This document shows, in pieces, positions 36,901-44,647 of a stretch of 64,000 nucleotides of DNA. Each line of letters starts with the position of its first letter. Positions within the stretch are counted from its first letter, which is position 1. Under the pieces are notes generated by a model. That model had not been told where the DNA came from, made no database searches, and saw nothing but the letters and a program-made list of their open reading frames with translations. This DNA is from Leptospira kanakyensis (GTDB lineage: Bacteria > Spirochaetota > Leptospiria > Leptospirales > Leptospiraceae). The stretch lies in the NCBI RefSeq assembly GCF_004769235.1, contig NZ_RQFG01000012.1:124001-188000 (forward strand). The letters are read 5' to 3'. A program made the position numbers and the translations under genes.

Positions 36901-37258
36901 TCCTTTAGAAGGAGGATGGCGAGTGTATTCCAGTGGCCCAGGAATTTATCTCAAACTAGTTTACGAATGTTTGTTTGGAATTCGTTTTTTTCTGGATGAG
37001 ATGGAACTAGATCCGATCCTTCCCAAAGGATTGGATGGTTTAGAATGGAATGTCCATTTTAAGGAAAAAGATTTTCGAATCCTATATCATGTAGAATCAA
37101 CAAATGCAAGTCTAGAATCCGTGTTACTGAATGGCATCCACATTCCTTTTCAAAGAAAAGAGAACCGTTACCGTAGAGGTGGCGTAAAACTTAAATTTAC
37201 AGATTTGGAATTATACCTAAAAGAGGGAGAAAACCATTTAACATTAATATTGCGATAA
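33953..37258 (+). CDS. GH94-type glycoside phosphorylase (cyclic beta-glucan synthase-like module)
   Basis: 1101 residues. The N-terminal half is beta-sandwich material as in GH94 proteins. The (alpha/alpha)6 barrel has QYSGGGWGTRDVCQG, GDWPQWF, GDSHGDILYWP and GHGDWNDSL (D744), the last being the segment expected to carry the general acid. The C-terminus has NCYYSSSDGLFFDRYDAG and the IPLEGGWRVYSSGPGIY stretch. The family uses phosphate to split or make beta-glucosidic links and forms the last module of cyclic beta-1,2-glucan synthases. No glycosyltransferase domain is fused, so breakdown or trimming of a beta-glucan is likely. Coupled to the SbmA-like gene. Confidence 0.85.
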   Translation: MIQQIKNESGLKFQFLSNGNVHSIRLNELLVNLYLGNEMEPSINNLYLRIHSKSSLTLYPLFGPNSNSHFQINDSTYLSRGSHDGMDYTLYLELHPLLLAWRYKVQITNKTKEPLDYDLVYVQDIGICDYGASRLNEFFVCHYIHHEPILTKEFGYGILSRQNESVSGKHPATFLFSSDFIQSYATDGLDLYPKGIHQNLLTKRRQGEHSILGLETKKKTLGPNEILESCFYGYLFPNLETLSSFPEVQNLMQKISTGWKETPNFGTNISIGQPSLFSNGSRKDGDTLTIDKLKFFFPKEWREVELSDSGDILSFFTDESTHVVLKEKESLCLRPHGQILRTGFPEIPDESSLTATCYFNGIFVSQLTEGHTSINQYISRNHSYLNQFHSYGLRIFIEEDSVFKLLDSPSLMRMEPNLVEWIYQWENETLKIQVETNQNHEIQFQLSTNSKQVKNFLLSFHIALDGDNGALEIPPVVLQTETKIEIQPNPKSPLFQRLEGKGFHIDTKDLTVWKISDDRILFADGISRGQSYLTAVVPVKSNLQFSIQGNLLPSPSKKETKQKQTSIKSHIKNQYKIKNENSASQSISQIIEILPWFVQNARIHYLNPRGLEQYSGGGWGTRDVCQGAFEYLLAMGEIGSCRSLLFKVFEEQNEDGDWPQWFMLYPRDKEIRAGDSHGDILYWPILALSTYLERTKDLKFLEETTTGIHRKEPRTIKEAITKTISLINKRLIEGTKLPIYGHGDWNDSLQPVKDEFRTQAVSTWTAELQSLTYDALIQIYHLTGDIEKEKLYQKESEIIKQNIKDDCMADGILTGLRYFGEKNSLKFYLHPKDTKTGIHFSVLPMVYGILSEVLDSKEAEAHLSIIKNSLTGPDGIRLFDVPIPYRDGSSIEFKRAETASYFGREIGLMYTHAHLRYCEALAYMGKSEEFLYNLNLVNPIGIQKKVPSSHPRQTNCYYSSSDGLFFDRYDAGKNYKELLLGNIPLEGGWRVYSSGPGIYLKLVYECLFGIRFFLDEMELDPILPKGLDGLEWNVHFKEKDFRILYHVESTNASLESVLLNGIHIPFQRKENRYRRGGVKLKFTDLELYLKEGENHLTLILR

Positions 37259-37264
37259 ACGTAA

Positions 37265-37298
37265 AAAACGTGTAGGGAAAAAATCCCCCACACGTTTT
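37265..37298. terminator. Bidirectional intrinsic terminator between the GH94 gene and the PII gene
   Basis: The stem AAAACGTGT/ACACGTTTT continues through one mismatch into GGG/CCC around an A-rich loop. T runs lie at the end of the stem on both strands. It serves the convergent GH94 and amtB-PII transcripts. Confidence 0.8.
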
Positions 37299-37325
37299 CC
37301 GATTTTTCCTTTGATAAAGGAAGTT

Positions 37326-37670
37326 TTAAATGGCGCTTTTTCCTTTCTCGCCAGTTCTGATTCGAATCACTTCTTCAAGAGGAGTGATGAAAATTTTTCC
37401 GTCACCGATCTTTCCGTCTCCACTTTTTGCTGCTTTCAAAATAGCATCAACAGTTGGTTTTACGAATTCATCGTTTACAGCAATTTCCAATCGAACTTTT
37501 CTAAGTAAATTTACAGTGTATTCGTGACCACGAAATACCTCTGTTTTACCTTTTTGTTGTCCGTAACCTTGAACGTCAGATACTGTTAGACGGTAGATTT
37601 CGTTTTTAGTTAATTCAGCTTTAACTTCTTCCAACTTATGTGGTTGGATGATTGCAATGATCATTTTCAT
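37326..37670 (-). CDS. glnK: Nitrogen regulatory protein PII
   Basis: 114 residues. MKMIIAIIQPHKLEEVKAEL opens the fold. The T-loop has RGHEY with Tyr51, the uridylylation site in proteobacterial PII. GDGKIFITPLEEVIRIRTGEKG is the C-terminal signature that binds ATP and 2-oxoglutarate. It sits 20 bases downstream of amtB, the usual glnK arrangement, where PII plugs AmtB when nitrogen is ample. Expression probably follows the sigma-54 promoter before amtB. Confidence 0.94.
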   Translation of the reverse strand: MKMIIAIIQPHKLEEVKAELTKNEIYRLTVSDVQGYGQQKGKTEVFRGHEYTVNLLRKVRLEIAVNDEFVKPTVDAILKAAKSGDGKIGDGKIFITPLEEVIRIRTGEKGKSAI

Positions 37671-37690
37671 AATGTTATACTCCTATTCCC

Positions 37691-39079
37691 TTAACCACGA
37701 GCTCGGATATTGAAATCAGGGTAAGCTTCTGCTCCGTGTTCCCCAAGATCCAAACCACTAAGTTCTTCTTCTTCACCAACTCGGATTCCACCAGCCAATT
37801 TCAAGACATACCATAGGATGAAAGAAACTACGAATGTGAAACCACCGATAGCAAGGATTCCAATAAGTTGAGTTAGAATGGAAGGAACTTCTACTCCAGC
37901 AGGGGCACCTTCATATCCGAAGATTGCTACTGCTAATGTTCCCCAAATACCACAAACTAAGTGAACAGAAGTTGCACCCACCGGGTCATCAATTTTGATT
38001 TTGTCAAAGAAAAGAACTGATAATACAACGAGAGTTCCTGACACAGCACCAATGATGGCAGCAGACGTTGGGCTCACAATCGCACAAGGTGCAGTGATAC
38101 CAACAAGACCAGCAAGTGTTCCGTTAAGGATCATACCAAGATCAGGTTTTTTCAAAATGACCCAAGCAGTGACTGTAGATGCAAGTGCACCAAGAGCAGC
38201 TGAAATGTTAGTAGTCACAATCACATGTGCCATTACACTTCCGTCACCAACACCCATAGTAGAACCTGGGTTAAATCCAAACCAACCGAGCCAAAGGATA
38301 AGAGTTCCAAGAGCTGCAGATGTCATGTTATGACCAAGAATTGGTTTGATTCTACCATCAGGTAAATACTTTCCTTTTCTAGCTCCAAGAACGATGGCAC
38401 CAGCAAGAGCGGCCCAACCACCTACAGAGTGTACTACGGTAGATCCGGCAAAGTCATGGAAACCAAGTGCGGAAATCCATCCACCACCCCATACCCAGTG
38501 ACCAGTAAATGGATATAAAAATGCGACAAGAATAAAGGAGAAGATAAGGAAGGAATGAAATTTAATTCGTTCTGCCACAGCTCCAGATACGATGGTTGCT
38601 GCTGTTGCTGCAAAAACCAATTGAAAGAAAAATTTCGCAAATAGAGGAATACCTGTCCAATTCATAGATGAATAAACACCTTGGTATGCATCACCAATTG
38701 CGGGTGAGTTATCAGCTCCACCTAAGAAAAAAAGGCCTTCACTTGCTAAATAAGGAGATCCATCACCAAACATCAAACCCCAACCGATCGCCCAGTAGGA
38801 GAAAGTTGCGGCAGCAAAAACGATAAAGTTTTTAGCGAGAATGTTCACGGTGTTCTTTGATTGAGCAAAACCCGATTCAACGAGAGCAAAACCGGCATTC
38901 ATAAAGAATACCAACATACCAGCGACTAACACCCACAAGGTGTCTAAACCTACTGTTAAAGTTTGGATTGCTTTTGCGGTTTCCTCTGCTGGGTTCGCGA
39001 CGGTTGCAGCTTCATCTGCAAAAAGGAACATCGGAACAACCAGGAGCAGGAAGGCGATTGATTTGAAATACTGTTTCAT
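37691..39079 (-). CDS. amtB: Ammonium transporter
   Basis: 462 residues from the ATG at 39079, chosen over 39100 because AGGAAA lies at good distance and the signal peptide then starts at once (MKQYFKSIAFLLLVV). There are eleven membrane helices. Conserved segments are FVESGFAQSKN-like (ALVESGFAQSKNTVNIL), DFAGSTVVHSVGGWAAL with the first pore His, and GATSVHLVCGIWGTLAVAIFG with the second. It conducts ammonium inward. It forms an operon with PII and has a predicted sigma-54 promoter upstream. Confidence 0.95.
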   Translation of the reverse strand: MKQYFKSIAFLLLVVPMFLFADEAATVANPAEETAKAIQTLTVGLDTLWVLVAGMLVFFMNAGFALVESGFAQSKNTVNILAKNFIVFAAATFSYWAIGWGLMFGDGSPYLASEGLFFLGGADNSPAIGDAYQGVYSSMNWTGIPLFAKFFFQLVFAATAATIVSGAVAERIKFHSFLIFSFILVAFLYPFTGHWVWGGGWISALGFHDFAGSTVVHSVGGWAALAGAIVLGARKGKYLPDGRIKPILGHNMTSAALGTLILWLGWFGFNPGSTMGVGDGSVMAHVIVTTNISAALGALASTVTAWVILKKPDLGMILNGTLAGLVGITAPCAIVSPTSAAIIGAVSGTLVVLSVLFFDKIKIDDPVGATSVHLVCGIWGTLAVAIFGYEGAPAGVEVPSILTQLIGILAIGGFTFVVSFILWYVLKLAGGIRVGEEEELSGLDLGEHGAEAYPDFNIRARG

Positions 39080-39119
39080 ATTACCATGTTTCCTTTCCAT
39101 GTTATTTGTTTAGAAACAG

Positions 39120-39135
39120 TGCAAGATTGGTACCC
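39120..39135 (-). promoter_or_regulatory. Predicted sigma-54 (RpoN) promoter of amtB-glnK
   Basis: The minus strand reads GGGTACCAATCTTGCA, with GG (39134-39133) and GC (39122-39121) exactly ten bases apart and a good TTGCA -12 element. The start point would lie near 39110, leaving a ~30-base leader to the ATG at 39079. Nitrogen genes are classic RpoN targets. Confidence 0.75.
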
Positions 39136-39317
39136 GGACTGAATTCCTATGCCAAAGAAAGGAAAAAAAACTAGATAATGCCTAGAAACCCTCCATTTTG
39201 TATAAATTTATTATGAAATGGAATTGAATGCTCAGAACCTATGCCCATAAACCGAGAACATTCTGCTTATGATGAGACCATATAGTTCGTTTTTTAAGCA
39301 AGACCCAGCCCCGGAAC

Positions 39318-40862
39318 TTGGGAACCTCTTTAAAAAAACCCAATCGGAATGCCAAGAAATCCCCTCTAATAGAAGTGACTGAAGAAAGAATTCGGCCCTG
39401 CAATGAAAAACCCTTAAATACTAGCGGACACTATGTCCTCTATTGGATGCAAGCCTATCGCCGGTTTGATTCGAATCATGCTTTTGCTTATGCAGTAAAT
39501 TTAGCAAAAAAACATAAAAAAGAACTGATCGTTTACGAGGGACTTCGTTCTGACTACCCTTGGAATTCAGAAAGGATTCACAGGTTCATCATCGAAGGGA
39601 TGTATGACAACCAAACAAGAGCAGACGAACTAGGTATCAATTATTGGTCGTTTGTCGAATCAAAATCAAATCCGGCACGAGGGATTCTAAAAGAAATCTC
39701 CAAAAATGCCGTCGCCATAGTCACAGATGATTTTCCTTGTTTTATCATCCCAGAACAAACTGCGAAACTTGCAAGTAAGGTGGGTTGCCCCCTTTATGCA
39801 GTGGATAGTAATTCTCTACTCCCACTCTCTCGGTTTGCCAAAGAAGCCAGTGCCGCAAGGATTCTACGAATTTGGATTCATAAAGAGTTCCTAAAAGGGA
39901 TACCTGAAATGGCCAAACCAAAATGGACAAAGGAAGATTTACGGGACTTAAATCAAAATTCGAGGCCACCAAAAGGATTCGGGTTACCTAACAATCTAGA
40001 TTCTTTTTTAAAAACTTTTGAATTTAAAGATTTAGTTCCTCCCGCCAAAGGAGTGAAAGGTGGCCGTAACGAAGCTTTAAAAATTTTAAAATCCTTTATC
40101 ACAAAAAAAATACAAGAATATGAAACTGGCCGCTCAAATCCAAATCCTCCAGATATAACAGCTACAAGCGGACTTTCTCCTTACCTTCATTTTGGACATA
40201 TTGGAATCGAAGACATTTTCCAAGCTGCTTTAGAATCTAAAACAAAATGGAATCCAGAAAGGATGAGCCACCAGAAACCAGGCGATCGTGAAAATTTTTA
40301 TTCAGAGTCCACTTCCACCAATCACTTCTTAGATGAACTAATCACATGGAGAGACATCGGATATTTATTTTTTTGGAAATCCAAACCAAAGAATATCAAT
40401 TTAGAAAATCTTCCCGATTGGGTGAAAACCAATTTTAAAAAACATAAATCGGATACAAGAGAGTATATTTATAATTTAGAACAGTTTGAATCTGCGAAAA
40501 CTCATGATGAACTTTGGAACGCTGCCCAAATTGAACTAATGAAAACCGGTAGAATGCATAACTATATGCGAATGTTATGGGGAAAAAAAGTAATCGAGTG
40601 GACAAAATCCTACGAAGAAGCCTTCCAAATTTTGGAACATCTAAACAATAAATATGCCTACGATGGAAGAAATCCCAATTCTTATACGGGGATTTTATGG
40701 TGTTTTGGATTGTTTGACAGACCTTGGTTTCCTGAACGAAATGTGTTTGGGAATGTAAGGTTTATGTCTTCCGATTCAACAAAAAAGAAGTTTAAAATGA
40801 AATCGTATTTGGAGTATATTGGTGAACTGAGCGGAACCTCCGACTCACTTTTCCATGACTGA
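39318..40862 (+). CDS. Class II deoxyribodipyrimidine photolyase
   Basis: 514 residues from a TTG start; a GTG at 39375 is a possible alternative and no ATG is in frame after the upstream stop. GHYVLYWMQAYRRFDSNHAFAYA is the class II photolyase opening. The FAD-binding C-terminal half has SGLSPYLHFGHIG, ELITWRDIGY, HDELWNAAQIELMKTGRMHNYMRMLWGKK, YAYDGRNPNSYTGI and VFGNVRFM. It uses blue light to split cyclobutane pyrimidine dimers. Its end overlaps the ClpS-like gene by eight bases. Confidence 0.92.
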   Translation: MGTSLKKPNRNAKKSPLIEVTEERIRPCNEKPLNTSGHYVLYWMQAYRRFDSNHAFAYAVNLAKKHKKELIVYEGLRSDYPWNSERIHRFIIEGMYDNQTRADELGINYWSFVESKSNPARGILKEISKNAVAIVTDDFPCFIIPEQTAKLASKVGCPLYAVDSNSLLPLSRFAKEASAARILRIWIHKEFLKGIPEMAKPKWTKEDLRDLNQNSRPPKGFGLPNNLDSFLKTFEFKDLVPPAKGVKGGRNEALKILKSFITKKIQEYETGRSNPNPPDITATSGLSPYLHFGHIGIEDIFQAALESKTKWNPERMSHQKPGDRENFYSESTSTNHFLDELITWRDIGYLFFWKSKPKNINLENLPDWVKTNFKKHKSDTREYIYNLEQFESAKTHDELWNAAQIELMKTGRMHNYMRMLWGKKVIEWTKSYEEAFQILEHLNNKYAYDGRNPNSYTGILWCFGLFDRPWFPERNVFGNVRFMSSDSTKKKFKMKSYLEYIGELSGTSDSLFHD

Positions 40863-41139
40863 AGAAAACTTACCTACTACATTTGAAGAAACAAAATCTA
40901 AGTTTGATTCAATTTACTTTTATTTTGTGATTTTGTTCAATGATTCCATCCATGAGTTTTCTTACGTAGAAGATTGTTTGATGAAACTTTGTTTTAAAAC
41001 AAAAAAAGAAGCCAAAAAAATTGCTATGGAAGCACATAGCAACGGTAAAGCAGTGTGTTTTCAAGGTAGTATGGAAGAATGTGAAACAGTTGCTGAGAAT
41101 ATGACAACTGCCAACTTAACAGTTATACTTGGCGTATAA
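40855..41139 (+). CDS. ClpS-like adaptor protein
   Basis: 94 residues. After a ~20-residue polar N-terminus, YFVILFNDSIHEFSYVEDCLMKLCF and AKKIAMEAHSNGKAVCFQGSMEECETVAENM follow the ClpS pattern. N29-D30 and His61 match residues that grip the destabilising N-terminal amino acid, though the third position of the NDD motif is Ser31. ClpS hands N-degron substrates to ClpAP. No clpA is adjacent. The overlap with the photolyase gene suggests coupled expression, so it could be a specialised paralogue. Confidence 0.75.
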   Translation: MTEENLPTTFEETKSKFDSIYFYFVILFNDSIHEFSYVEDCLMKLCFKTKKEAKKIAMEAHSNGKAVCFQGSMEECETVAENMTTANLTVILGV

Positions 41140-41171
41140 AAGATTCATTGGCATTTGAATTAATTAAGTAA

Positions 41172-43232
41172 TCAAATCCCTGGTCTTGGTTTTACCTTTG
41201 TGACAAAGTACACTTTGACCGGTTCTGCTTTCCCTTTTAAGGAAAGTTCTTTGATGTCTTCATATTCAATGTATTCGCTACCTCCTGCAGCAAGAAAGGC
41301 AGCTTCCGAAACAGCTACTTTGCCAGGGATTCCATGACTTTCGAGCCTAGCCGCTGTATTGACAGCATCACCGATAACAGTATAGTCCATTCGTTTGACA
41401 GAACCAATGTTACCGACAATTGCTTCCCCAAAATTAACACCGATCCGCAAACGAAAGGTTCCCGGCGGAAGACCAAGGTCACGATTGATTTCTTCCATTC
41501 GTTTTTGCATATCTACGGCACAGGCTACAGCTTTATAAGCATCTAGTTCGGTTTGTTTGGGTGCTCCCCAGAATGCCATAATGGCATCCCCGATGAATTT
41601 ATCCAAGGTAGCCGAATAATGAAAAATCAAATCGGACAAGGATTCAAAAATTGTATTTAGGTTTTGAAGAACAACTCCAGGTGGATTTTTTTCTGCAAAA
41701 GTAGTAAACCCAACAATATCGGAAAATAAAGTAGCAATTTCCCTTTCTTCACCACCTAACTTTATATTGTCGGCAACGATGGTCTCCATAACAGCAGGCG
41801 AAAAATAACGAGAAAGTCTGTCTTTTTCTTCTCTTTGTTTTTCCACAAGCCTCCTTGAATCTATCATGTTTTTGACAATCGAAAGGGCGACCGAAACGGA
41901 AAATGCGGCAAAGGCATAATCTTTTACGTAGGTATGACTTGGATACCATTCCCATTGCATTTCCACAAAGATATCATTTAGCATAAGAACAATAAATGCC
42001 AAAAATCCAAGAGAGACCGTTCCCATAGACGGAACCTTTCTTCCTAGGAAAATGATATAGAACAACGCTCCTCCCAGTAAAATTGTTACAAAACTCCAAT
42101 AGAAGAAAAACTTAGAAAGAAAGAGAAAGTTAGGTGATACAAGGACTATAACAATGGAAAGTAAACCAGCAAAATCAATGTATCTGTTTGTGGTTTTGAT
42201 CCAACCCTGCCTAACATGGGCGAAACGAACGATAAAATTGAAAAGTAAATGGACGAGGCCAATCCAAGCCAGATACTCTATTTTTTTGATCCAAAATCCA
42301 TCACCAACAACAGAATAAATAATTTGGCTTTGAAACAAAGTATTTAGAGCCATAAAAATGGAACCTAACGCAAAATAAACGGTAGCATCATCCTCGTTTC
42401 GAAACAAAAACTGCCAATATAAATAAAAACTTCCAAGTAACAAAGTAAGTACGATGACAAAAATCTTTTTGAAATCATTCCAATATTCTGCTCGTTCTGA
42501 ATACTTCACCGAAGATACATAAAATTTATCATGAGACAGTCCAGGACTCAAAGGATACTTTGCATAAACTCTGACAGCAAGGATGTTGGGTTCATCTGTT
42601 TTTAAACTGTCGATAGGAATTTGGTAAAATCGAATTTTATCACTATAGAGAGATTTATCTTCTAACTGGGCATTTTCTTCTGTGTCCAAATGAAGGCCCG
42701 TCCCACCGATGAATTTCCCATTCCAATATACGGCATCTGCTTGGGAGATTTGCCCTAGTCGCACCGATAGGTTCCGTGATTTGAATCGGGTTCGGATGTC
42801 TTCTTCGGTAATTCGAATTTCGGTTCTATACCAAGCATATCCTTTGTAAGATTCCAAATATTTAGGAAAGTCTGGAAAATAGAATTCTCCGTCACCATCC
42901 TTCACCTTATTCCAAGCGGTTTGTACTTGGAAACCGGAGATCCATCCATTTCGGACTGATTCTCCTAGTTGGGTTTGGGCATGGGCGAATCGTAAGGCTC
43001 TTGTTTGTCCGTTTTCTTCATCTAAATACAAATCGTCTTCTTCTGATTCTGTCACAAGGGGGGAATCACCGGGTTTGAAACTCCATTTATGGACTGACTG
43101 GCCAAAGGAAGTTTCTGACCTAAGGTCTAAAATCTGGTTGGTGAGGAGAACTTGTGCCGATAGGCTTGAGAGAAATCCCGCAAGAAGAAGGATTGTATAC
43201 ACAAAACAAAAGAGTCTTTTCGAAAAAACCAT
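41172..43232 (-). CDS. Membrane adenylate/guanylate cyclase with 7TMR-DISM-like sensor
   Basis: 686 residues from the ATG at 43232, which restores a signal peptide start (MVFSKRLFCFVYTILLLAG). The frame is open to 43331, but that would run into the divergent methyltransferase gene. A periplasmic beta-rich part (about 30-245) is followed by seven membrane helices (about 255-480), a short linker and a class III cyclase domain with LFSDIVGFTTF, LDKFIGDAIMAFWG, VNFGEAIVGNIG and VIGDAVNTAARLE. The Lys and Asp substrate residues fit an ATP-using enzyme. It probably turns an outside signal, possibly a carbohydrate, into cAMP. Confidence 0.9.
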   Translation of the reverse strand: MVFSKRLFCFVYTILLLAGFLSSLSAQVLLTNQILDLRSETSFGQSVHKWSFKPGDSPLVTESEEDDLYLDEENGQTRALRFAHAQTQLGESVRNGWISGFQVQTAWNKVKDGDGEFYFPDFPKYLESYKGYAWYRTEIRITEEDIRTRFKSRNLSVRLGQISQADAVYWNGKFIGGTGLHLDTEENAQLEDKSLYSDKIRFYQIPIDSLKTDEPNILAVRVYAKYPLSPGLSHDKFYVSSVKYSERAEYWNDFKKIFVIVLTLLLGSFYLYWQFLFRNEDDATVYFALGSIFMALNTLFQSQIIYSVVGDGFWIKKIEYLAWIGLVHLLFNFIVRFAHVRQGWIKTTNRYIDFAGLLSIVIVLVSPNFLFLSKFFFYWSFVTILLGGALFYIIFLGRKVPSMGTVSLGFLAFIVLMLNDIFVEMQWEWYPSHTYVKDYAFAAFSVSVALSIVKNMIDSRRLVEKQREEKDRLSRYFSPAVMETIVADNIKLGGEEREIATLFSDIVGFTTFAEKNPPGVVLQNLNTIFESLSDLIFHYSATLDKFIGDAIMAFWGAPKQTELDAYKAVACAVDMQKRMEEINRDLGLPPGTFRLRIGVNFGEAIVGNIGSVKRMDYTVIGDAVNTAARLESHGIPGKVAVSEAAFLAAGGSEYIEYEDIKELSLKGKAEPVKVYFVTKVKPRPGI

Positions 43233-43278
43233 GTCGGAAATCTTATAAAAATCAAAAGGAACTGGCAAGTATAAAACA

Positions 43279-44598
43279 TTGGATAAAGTCATTGTGGAAA
43301 GTTTAGATTCCGATTTTTCAGGAATCGTCACTGCACCTAACGGAAAAAAGGTGAATGTATTTTTTGCTTATCCAGGAGATGAACTTCATGTGGAGTATGT
43401 CAAACGCAGGCCAAGACAAAGGTCGTTGCGTATCCAAGAAACCATCCGTAACCATGATTGGAAACTTGTCCGATGCAATGTGTTTGGAGAATGTGGGGGA
43501 TGCACCGGCCAACATATAGATTACGCAAAACAATTAGAACTAAAATTTTCACCCATCCTCCAATCCTTCCAAAAAGATTTAGGAATTTCCATCACACCCC
43601 TTCCAACGGCTAAAATTTATGAATATAGGTCACGAATGGATTTTTCCGTTTTCCCTGGGCCAATCATCGGCCAAAGACAAAGAGGGAATTTTCGAAAGGT
43701 GGTTCCTATTTCCTCTTGTTCCATCCAATCCAATTGGGCAAATGATGCTCTAAAAGATGTACAATCTGTACTAGAACAAATACCAGAAGTAATCTGGGAC
43801 AGAAAAAATGAAGATGGTGGGCTCAAATATCTCACCATTCGAAAAGCTCAAAATACCGATGATGGAATTTTAATTTTTACTTTTACTGATGGATACGAAT
43901 CACATCCTTCTATGGAAAAATTTCGTAACCTCTGTTTGCTGTCTTTAAAACAAGAGTCCTTATTATTTTGTTACAATAGACCCAAGTCGGAAGTTTCTGC
44001 TTTTGGGCGTCCGGAAATTTTAAGAGGCAAATCCACATTTACTGAAAATGTTTTGGGAGAAACCTTTCAGATTCCATTTGATTCTTTTTTCCAACCAAAC
44101 CCAGCAGGATTTTTACCGATCCTTTCCTTTATCAAGGAACGAATTCCCAAATCGGGAAAAAATCTTATCGATTTATTTTGTGGAAATGGTTTCTTTTCTT
44201 TGTTATACGGTGATTCATTCGAAAATGTGGATGGTTATGAACTGACCGAATCCTCCATCTCCATTGCATCTTCCACTTTCCAAAATCGATACCCAAACAA
44301 ATCCCATTCATTCCAAATCGCAAACCTCTTTATGTCGACGGAACTTCTGAAACAAAAAGAGGAAGCCACACTCATTTTGGATCCTCCCCGGGCCGGTGCT
44401 GGGAAATTAGTCACTCAATGGATTCGTGATTTTGGTCCAGAATATGTATTCTATGTCTCCTGTAACCCTTACTCCCAAAAAGAAGATGTATCTACTTTCC
44501 TGCCAAATTATGATTTTGTAGATGGAATCCTAATCGATCCCTACCCTCACACGCCCCATACGGAATCCGTACTTTTCTTTCAAAGAAAGCGCACATAA
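43279..44598 (+). CDS. 23S rRNA (uracil-5)-methyltransferase, RlmD/TrmA family
   Basis: 439 residues from a TTG at 43279; a GTG at 43294 is the alternative. An N-terminal TRAM-like beta barrel (SGIVTAPNGKKVNVFF) precedes a [4Fe-4S] site with Cys66, Cys72, Cys75 (C-x5-C-x2-C) and a later Cys. The methyltransferase domain has LIDLFCGNGFFSL (SAM), LILDPPRAG and the nucleophile motif YVSCNP. It adds a methyl group to C5 of a uridine in rRNA. RlmD versus RlmC or another target cannot be settled from sequence. Confidence 0.9.
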   Translation: MDKVIVESLDSDFSGIVTAPNGKKVNVFFAYPGDELHVEYVKRRPRQRSLRIQETIRNHDWKLVRCNVFGECGGCTGQHIDYAKQLELKFSPILQSFQKDLGISITPLPTAKIYEYRSRMDFSVFPGPIIGQRQRGNFRKVVPISSCSIQSNWANDALKDVQSVLEQIPEVIWDRKNEDGGLKYLTIRKAQNTDDGILIFTFTDGYESHPSMEKFRNLCLLSLKQESLLFCYNRPKSEVSAFGRPEILRGKSTFTENVLGETFQIPFDSFFQPNPAGFLPILSFIKERIPKSGKNLIDLFCGNGFFSLLYGDSFENVDGYELTESSISIASSTFQNRYPNKSHSFQIANLFMSTELLKQKEEATLILDPPRAGAGKLVTQWIRDFGPEYVFYVSCNPYSQKEDVSTFLPNYDFVDGILIDPYPHTPHTESVLFFQRKRT

Positions 44599-44647
44599 AT
44601 CCCTTCACCAATTTTGAATTTTCTCCGAAATTAGAAAGGAGGGTACT

